Below, piece after piece: positions 58,099-64,000 of a stretch of 64,000 nucleotides of DNA. Each line of letters starts with the position of its first letter. Position 1 is the first letter of the stretch. A program made the position numbers and the translations under genes. This DNA comes from Mikania micrantha (Eukaryota > Streptophyta > Magnoliopsida > Asterales > Asteraceae): positions 70,416,986 to 70,480,985 of the forward strand of contig CM018693.1 of assembly GCA_009363875.1 (NCBI GenBank), read 5' to 3'. Under the pieces are notes generated by a model. The model ran no database searches, was not told where the DNA came from, and saw only the letters and a list, made by a program, of their open reading frames with translations.

Positions 58099-58485
58099 GA
58101 GAACACCTATTTTGAAAACGAATAAAAGGAGGTAGCCGAGAACAACAATTGCCGTGACCTCCAAAAAAGATATATATTTGTGTTGTTTTGCCAAAAACTC
58201 CAAGAAAAATTGAGTCGAGAACAATTGTTCAAATTAAAAAAAATATATCGAGAAACAATTAGTTTCAATCACAGGTTTTGTTTCCAACTAACATCCCATG
58301 ATTTTAGGAAACATGAACTGAATACGCACCTTTCGATCAAATTCTAATAATTCAACCAGTTTTTTGTGTTCTTGAGATGTTCTTCATAAACAAATAGTTT
58401 TCAAACCAAAGATGAATCAAAACTACAAAATTGTTACCTCGATCTCGTTGAAGTTTCTCGCTAAGAGTGTCAAGCTCTGATACCA
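57827..58485 (-). other. Leader and PBS of array copy 5
   Basis: PBS (rc) at 58474-58485. The TA microsatellite (about 58064-58095) is the longest in the array and accounts for the 2469 bp spacing. It has the GTAGAGAAC / AACGAATAAA / GATTTTAGG set. Confidence 0.85.
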
Positions 58486-58963
58486 CTTTAAAGTCCCGAT
58501 TTCACCACATCGGATCTCTAAATCAAATCTCAACAAACGAACCACTTCGGGATGGGCGGAATCCGAACCGAAGATTAATCGAATATTAGGACTTTTAGAA
58601 GATTAAGAATTATAATCAATTGCACACGATTATCATTAAACGAAATGAAATCGTCTGGTACATTGAAGAACAAACAAAACAATAACAAAAAACAATTTTC
58701 TAGGTTTTTGGCACTCTCTCACTCTCTCTTGAGGTCTCTCTTAAAATAAACAAAAACACATTTAAATATCTATTAAACTATCACGGCCCAACTAGCCCAC
58801 AGAGAACCCAAAGCCAACCGAGAACCCGTTAGTTGAACCACTGGAATCGAGAACCCATCAATCTGCCGAGAACCAGCTGAGTACTATTATTAATACTAGC
58901 CGAACACCGTAAATCACCGAACTACTCCAATGATTGCGTAAGTCTCTGATCTAGGTCCTTACA
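58486..58963 (-). repeat. Copia array LTR 6 (478 bp)
   Basis: As LTR 4 except AGGACTTTTAGAAG near 58590, a private change. Confidence 0.88.
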
Positions 58964-59000
58964 ATCTCCGCCAAGACTTATGCTATCGTTGTCTTCAATT

Positions 59001-60295
59001 CACCAATTCAGCGTCGGCACCGATGATATAGTGATTATGGGCAATCCTGAAGAATCAATATAACTTACTTCGTGCAAACTCCACTTCTTATTTTCATTGA
59101 ACATTGGTACTTCAGCAGATTTCACTCTCCAGATTTGTTTCGGTTTGGCGAAGTGTTTCAACACCTTTGGAGTATTAGCATTAGATTTTTTAACAGGTTC
59201 AGGCTTCTGAAACTTTTGTTGCTTGAAGCACTTTTAATTTCGCTTGACTTCACCTTTGCTAAAAACACACAGTTTATTCTTTGGTTACGGATGATTCAAA
59301 TTCTCCGGTCTTTCAAATTTCGTTTGATTAGAGAACACCTTGACCTTTGGAGTAACGTTCTGATAAAATTTTGTTGGCCGATGAATACAATTTCTTGCAA
59401 TCTGACCAGGCTTGCCACATGCAAAGCTAGTCTGCTTCTTTGCATATGGAGCAAAAACTGGACTGTTGAATCCATATGCTGACCATTGAGAGTAACACGA
59501 TCTATCATTCCTGAAGAAATTATGATTCACAAAACCATGACCTTCTCTTTCATAACATTGTTGTGGAATATATGGTGTGCTTTCAGCATTAAGAGAAGAA
59601 TTGATAATCCTTGAAGTATGACTCTAAACCACACTAGGAACAAACTTCGAATTACTCGGCTTCACTTTAGCACCCTTCACTTTTTCTGCTGATATCTCTG
59701 AAACATTCGTAACACTGACACCTTTACTCGCATAATCACTTTCTTTTGTTGACTCTCTTTCAAAATTTTCAGAATCTATCTTTGGACCATACGTCATGTG
59801 TTTCTCGCTTGTTTCTTTTTCCTCAGAGAATGGCATGCTTGTATAATTATCATTGAAAGGTGGAGGCACAGTTCTATAACCCAAACCCGAACCTCTTTTG
59901 TTATTCCCGTGAAGTTGTTTATCAAGCAAGTTATTCACATCCTTACTAGACGATTCAAATTTTTTGAAACTAAACTCTGCATCATTGTATTTAGCTTTTA
60001 ACCGTTCTATCTCAATAGAAAGCTCTTGAATTTTATCCTTTGCATCTCTATGGTGAAAACTTTTAATACTTAAATCAGATTGAAGTCGAGAGATATCTTT
60101 CTTTTGAGCTTCGAATTTTTCTCTTAAAACTTTTTAGCTTCTAGCAAAAACACTTTTTGATATCTTCAAGTCTTGCAAATCCTCTAGTAACACAGAATAC
60201 TGTGATTTAGCTAGAATCACTTTATCTTGACAAATTTGACAGCGTAAATTTTCATTCACCTTAGAAGAAGATGATGGATTTACTTGAGGATCCAT
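59001..60295 (-). pseudogene. Ty1/copia gag fragment, array copy 6
   Basis: Same stops and knuckle as copies 4 and 5. It has ATCACTTTC near 59737 (Ser for Thr in STKESD) and TTAGCTTTTAACC near 59993, both shared with copy 7 only. Confidence 0.85.
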
Positions 60296-60945
60296 TTGAA
60301 AAGAAAACCTTTTAACCCAAGAATGCTAAACAAAATCTGAGAACACAAAAGTTTCTTGTTGAGAACTCAAACTTCTTCTAGAAAACTTGTCGAGAACAAC
60401 AAAACAACGTGTACCGAGAACAACAAAGTATGTCGAGAACAATTTGTCCAAAATCAATACCAATTAATTGTTTTCCCAAACTTCCCGAGAACATACATAC
60501 ATACATACATACATTCATACATACATACATATCTAGATATATATATATATATATAAATAGAGAACACCTATTTTGAAAACTAATAAAAGGAGGTAGCCGA
60601 GAACAACAATTGCCGTGACCTCCAAAAAAGATATATATTTGTGTTGTTTTGCCAAAAACTCCAAGAAAAATTGAGTCGAGAACAATTGTTCAAATTAAAA
60701 AAAAATATCGAGAAACAATTAGTTTCAATCACAGGTTTTGTTTCCAACTAACATCCCATGATTCTAGGAAACATGAACTGAATACGCACCTTTCGATCAA
60801 ATTCTAATAATTCAACCAGTTTTTTGTGTTCTTGAGATGTTCTTCATAAACAAATAGTTTTCAAACCAAAGATGAATCAAAACTACAAAATTGTTACCTC
60901 GATCTCGTTGAAATTTCTCGCTAAGAGTGTCAAGCTCTGATACCA
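60296..60945 (-). other. Leader and PBS of array copy 6
   Basis: PBS (rc) at 60934-60945. It has the AAATAGAGAAC / AACTAATAAA / GATTCTAGG set of copy 4, but TCTAGATAT before the TA tract as in copies 2 and 7. Confidence 0.85.
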
Positions 60946-61423
60946 CTTTAAAGTCCCGATTTCACCACATCGGATCTCTAAATCAAATCTCAACAAACGA
61001 ACCACTTCGGGATGGGCGGAATCCGAACCGAAGATTAATCGAATATTAGGAGTTGTAGAAGATTAAGAATTATAATCAATTGCACACGATTATCATTAAA
61101 CGAAATGAAATCGTCTGGTACATTGAAGAACAAACAAAACAATAACAAAAAACAATTTTCTAGGTTTTTGGCACTCTCTCACTCTCTCTTGAGGTCTCTC
61201 TTAAAATAAACAAAAACACATTTAAATATCTATTAAACTATCACGGCCCAACTAGCCCACAGAGAACCCAAAGCCAACCGAGAACCCGTTAGTTGAACCA
61301 CTGGAATCGAGAACCCATCAATCTGCCGAGAACCAGCTGAGTACTATTATTAATACTAGCCGAACACCGTAAATCACCGAACTACTCCAATGATTGCGTA
61401 AGTCTCTGATCTAGGTCCTTACA
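60946..61423 (-). repeat. Copia array LTR 7 (478 bp)
   Basis: It has AGGAGTTGTAGAAG near 61050, shared with LTR 8 only. Confidence 0.88.
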
Positions 61424-61460
61424 ATCTCCGCCAAGACTTATGCTATCGTTGTCTTCAATT

Positions 61461-62755
61461 CACCAATTCAGCGTCGGCACCGATGATATAGTGATTATGG
61501 GCAATCCTGAAGAATCAATATAACTTACTTCGTGCAAACTCCACTTCTTATTTTCATTGAACATTGGTACTTCAGCAGATTTCACTCTCCAGATTTGTTT
61601 CGGTTTGGCGAAGTGTTTCAACACCTTTGGAGTATTAGCATTAGATTTTTTAACAGGTTCAGGCTTCTGAAACTTTTGTTGCTTGAAGCACTTTTAATTT
61701 CGCTTGACTTCACCTTTGCTAAAAACACACAGTTTATTCTTTGGTTACGGATGATTCAAATTCTCCGGTCTTTCAAATTTCGTTTGATTAGAGAACACCT
61801 TGACCTTTGGAGTAACGTTCTGATAAAATTTTGTTGGCCGATGAATACAATTTCTTGCAATCTGACCAGGCTTGCCACATGCAAAGCTAGTCTGCTTCTT
61901 TGCATATGGAGCAAAAACTGGACTGTTGAATCCATATGCTGACCATTGAGAGTAACACGATCTATCATTCCTGAAGAAATTATGATTCACAAAACCATGA
62001 CCTTCTCTTTCATAACATTGTTGTGGAATATATGGTGTGCTTTCAGCATTAAGAGAAGAATTGATAATCCTTGAAGTATGACTCTAAACCACACTAGGAA
62101 CAAACTTCGAATTACTCGGCTTCACTTTAGCACCCTTCACTTTTTCTGCTGATATCTCTGAAACATTCGTAACACTGACACCTTTACTCGCATAATCACT
62201 TTCTTTTGTTGACTCTCTTTCAAAATTTTCAGAATCTATCTTTGGACCATACGTCATGTGTTTCTCGCTTGTTTCTTTTTCCTCAGAGAATGGCATGCTT
62301 GTATAATTATCATTGAAAGGTGGAGGCACAGTTCTATAACCCAAACCCGAACCTCTTTTGTTATTCCCGTGAAGTTGTTTATCAAGCAAGTTATTCACAT
62401 CCTTACTAGACGATTCAAATTTTTTGAAACTAAACTCTGCATCATTGTATTTAGCTTTTAACCGTTCTATCTCAATAGAAAGCTCTTGAATTTTATCCTT
62501 TGCATCTCTATGGTGAAAACTTTTAATACTTAAATCAGATTGAAGTCGAGAGATATCTTTCTTTTGAGCTTCGAATTTTTCTCTTAAAACTTTTTAGCTT
62601 CTAGCAAAAACACTTTTTGATATCTTCAAGTCTTGCAAATCCTCTAGTAACACAGAATACTGTGATTTAGCTAGAATCACTTTATCTTGACAAATTTGAC
62701 AGCGTAAATTTTCATTCACCTTAGAAGAAGATGATGGATTTACTTGAGGATCCAT
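61461..62755 (-). pseudogene. Ty1/copia gag fragment, array copy 7
   Basis: Same stops and same damaged knuckle as copies 4-6, with the STKESD and TTAGCTTTT variants of copy 6. Confidence 0.85.
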
Positions 62756-63406
62756 TTGAAAAGAAAACCTTTTAACCCAAGAATGCTAAACAAAATCTGA
62801 GAACACAAAAGTTTCTTGTTGAGAACTCAAACTTCTTCTAGAAAACTTGTCGAGAACAACAAAACAACGTGTACCGAGAACAACAAAGTATGTCGAGAAC
62901 AATTTGTCCAAAATCAATACCAATTAATTGTTTTCCCAAACTTCCCGAGAACATACATACATACATACATACATTCATACATACATACATATCTAGATAT
63001 ATATATATATATATATGTAGAGAACACCTATTTTGAAAACGAATAAAAGGAGGTAGCCGAGAACAACAATTGCCGTGACCTCCAAAAAAGATATATATTT
63101 GTGTTGTTTTGCCAAAAACTCCAAGAAAAATTGAGTCGAGAACAATTGTTCAAATTAAAAAAAAAATATCGAGAAACAATTAGTTTCAATCACAGGTTTT
63201 GTTTCCAACTAACATCCCATGATTTTAGGAAACATGAACTGAATACGCACCTTTCGATCAAATTCTAATAATTCAACCAGTTTTTTGTGTTCTTGAGATG
63301 TTCTTCATAAACAAATAGTTTTCAAACCAAAGATGAATCAAAACTACAAAATTGTTACCTCGATCTCGTTGAAATTTCTCGCTAAGAGTGTCAAGCTCTG
63401 ATACCA
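62756..63406 (-). other. Leader and PBS of array copy 7
   Basis: PBS (rc) at 63395-63406. It has the GTAGAGAAC / AACGAATAAA / GATTTTAGG set as in copies 3 and 5, with TCTAGATAT before the TA tract. Confidence 0.85.
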
Positions 63407-63884
63407 CTTTAAAGTCCCGATTTCACCACATCGGATCTCTAAATCAAATCTCAACAAACGAACCACTTCGGGATGGGCGGAATCCGAACCGAAGATTAAT
63501 CGAATATTAGGAGTTGTAGAAGATTAAGAATTATAATCAATTGCACACGATTATCATTAAACGAAATGAAATCGTCTGGTACATTGAAGAACAAACAAAA
63601 CAATAACAAAAAACAATTTTCTAGGTTTTTGGCACTCTCTCACTCTCTCTTGAGGTCTCTCTTAAAATAAACAAAAACACATTTAAATATCTATTAAACT
63701 ATCACGGCCCAACTAGCCCACAGAGAACCCAAAGCCAACCGAGAACCCGTTAGTTGAACCACTGGAATCGAGAACCCATCAATCTGCCGAGAACCAGCTG
63801 AGTACTATTATTAATACTAGCCGAACACCGTAAATCACCGAACTACTCCAATGATTGCGTAAGTCTCTGATCTAGGTCCTTACA
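63407..63884 (-). repeat. Copia array LTR 8 (478 bp)
   Basis: The last full LTR in the window, with the AGGAGTTG variant of LTR 7. A purine tract (rc of ATCTCCGCCAAGACTT) follows at 63885, and the start of an eighth internal region runs to the window edge. Confidence 0.88.
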
Positions 63885-64000
63885 ATCTCCGCCAAGACTT
63901 ATGCTATCGTTGTCTTCAATTCACCAATTCAGCGTCGGCACCGATGATATAGTGATTATGGGCAATCCTGAAGAATCAATATAACTTACTTCGTGCAAAC

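Larger units (their letters stand above)
47282..64000 (-). mobile_element. Tandem array of a deleted Ty1/copia derivative with shared LTRs
   Basis: Eight LTRs alternate with seven complete internal regions plus the start of an eighth, all on the minus strand. Each internal region has a tRNA-Met PBS, leader, decayed gag and a polypurine tract, but no protease, integrase, RT or RNase H. Neighbouring copies share one LTR, which is the signature of unequal recombination between LTRs rather than separate insertions. The spacing is 1833, 2042, 2457, 2460, 2469, 2460 and 2460 bp from left to right. Left units are diverged and deleted; right units are almost identical. The array continues past the window edge. 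Confidence 0.92.

Overview
The window is plant nuclear DNA made almost entirely of nested and tandem LTR retrotransposons. I found no host protein gene, tRNA gene or working rRNA gene. Evidence for a plant: primer-binding sites matching initiator tRNA-Met (TGGTATCAGAGC), Ty3/gypsy elements with very long LTRs (about 3.4 to 4.8 kb), a Cassandra-type TRIM carrying 5S rRNA-like sequence, and a Ty1/copia gag of a type I associate with Asteraceae. The family assignment is from memory and tentative.

Layout. 1-7841: element A, a Ty3/gypsy element of chromovirus (Tekay/Del-like) character, gag-pol plus 3' LTR; its 5' end lies left of the window. It sits inside the gag of element B (7842-14569), whose pol is fused by a deletion to the rest of its own 3' LTR. 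14571-18630: a minus-strand solo LTR (D) that meets B at a perfect inverted repeat. 18631-20548: old LTR-like sequence (S) interrupted by a 612 bp Cassandra element (19734-20345). 20549-31539: element C on the minus strand, two long LTRs around an intact gag, with nearly all of pol deleted. 31540-32316: a second copy of part of S. 32317-47281: element E, an older gypsy element with a 5'-truncated 5' LTR, tRNA-Met PBS, an extra decayed ORF ending in a hydrophobic segment, a 60 bp tandem repeat, broken gag-pol, and a 3' LTR. Its pol is split by a 4354 bp solo LTR (G, 39406-43759) with a perfect GGAAC target-site duplication. 47282-64000: a tandem array of a deleted Ty1/copia derivative on the minus strand, with eight LTRs alternating with seven internal regions, period near 2460 bp in the right part, running off the right edge.

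How the parts relate. The gypsy elements share a gag, protease, RT, RNase H, integrase, chromodomain-like order, but all except C's gag carry stops, lost catalytic residues or deletions. Their LTRs share an unusual architecture: a U3 inverted repeat around GGTGACGAT, a TATA and CT-rich leader, arrays of short GAACC, ATTCGG or GGCCCA words, and a conserved pair of splice-like motifs near the 3' end. The most notable items are the LTR-sharing copia array with mosaic units, the extra membrane-tail ORF in E, and the conserved LTR modules.
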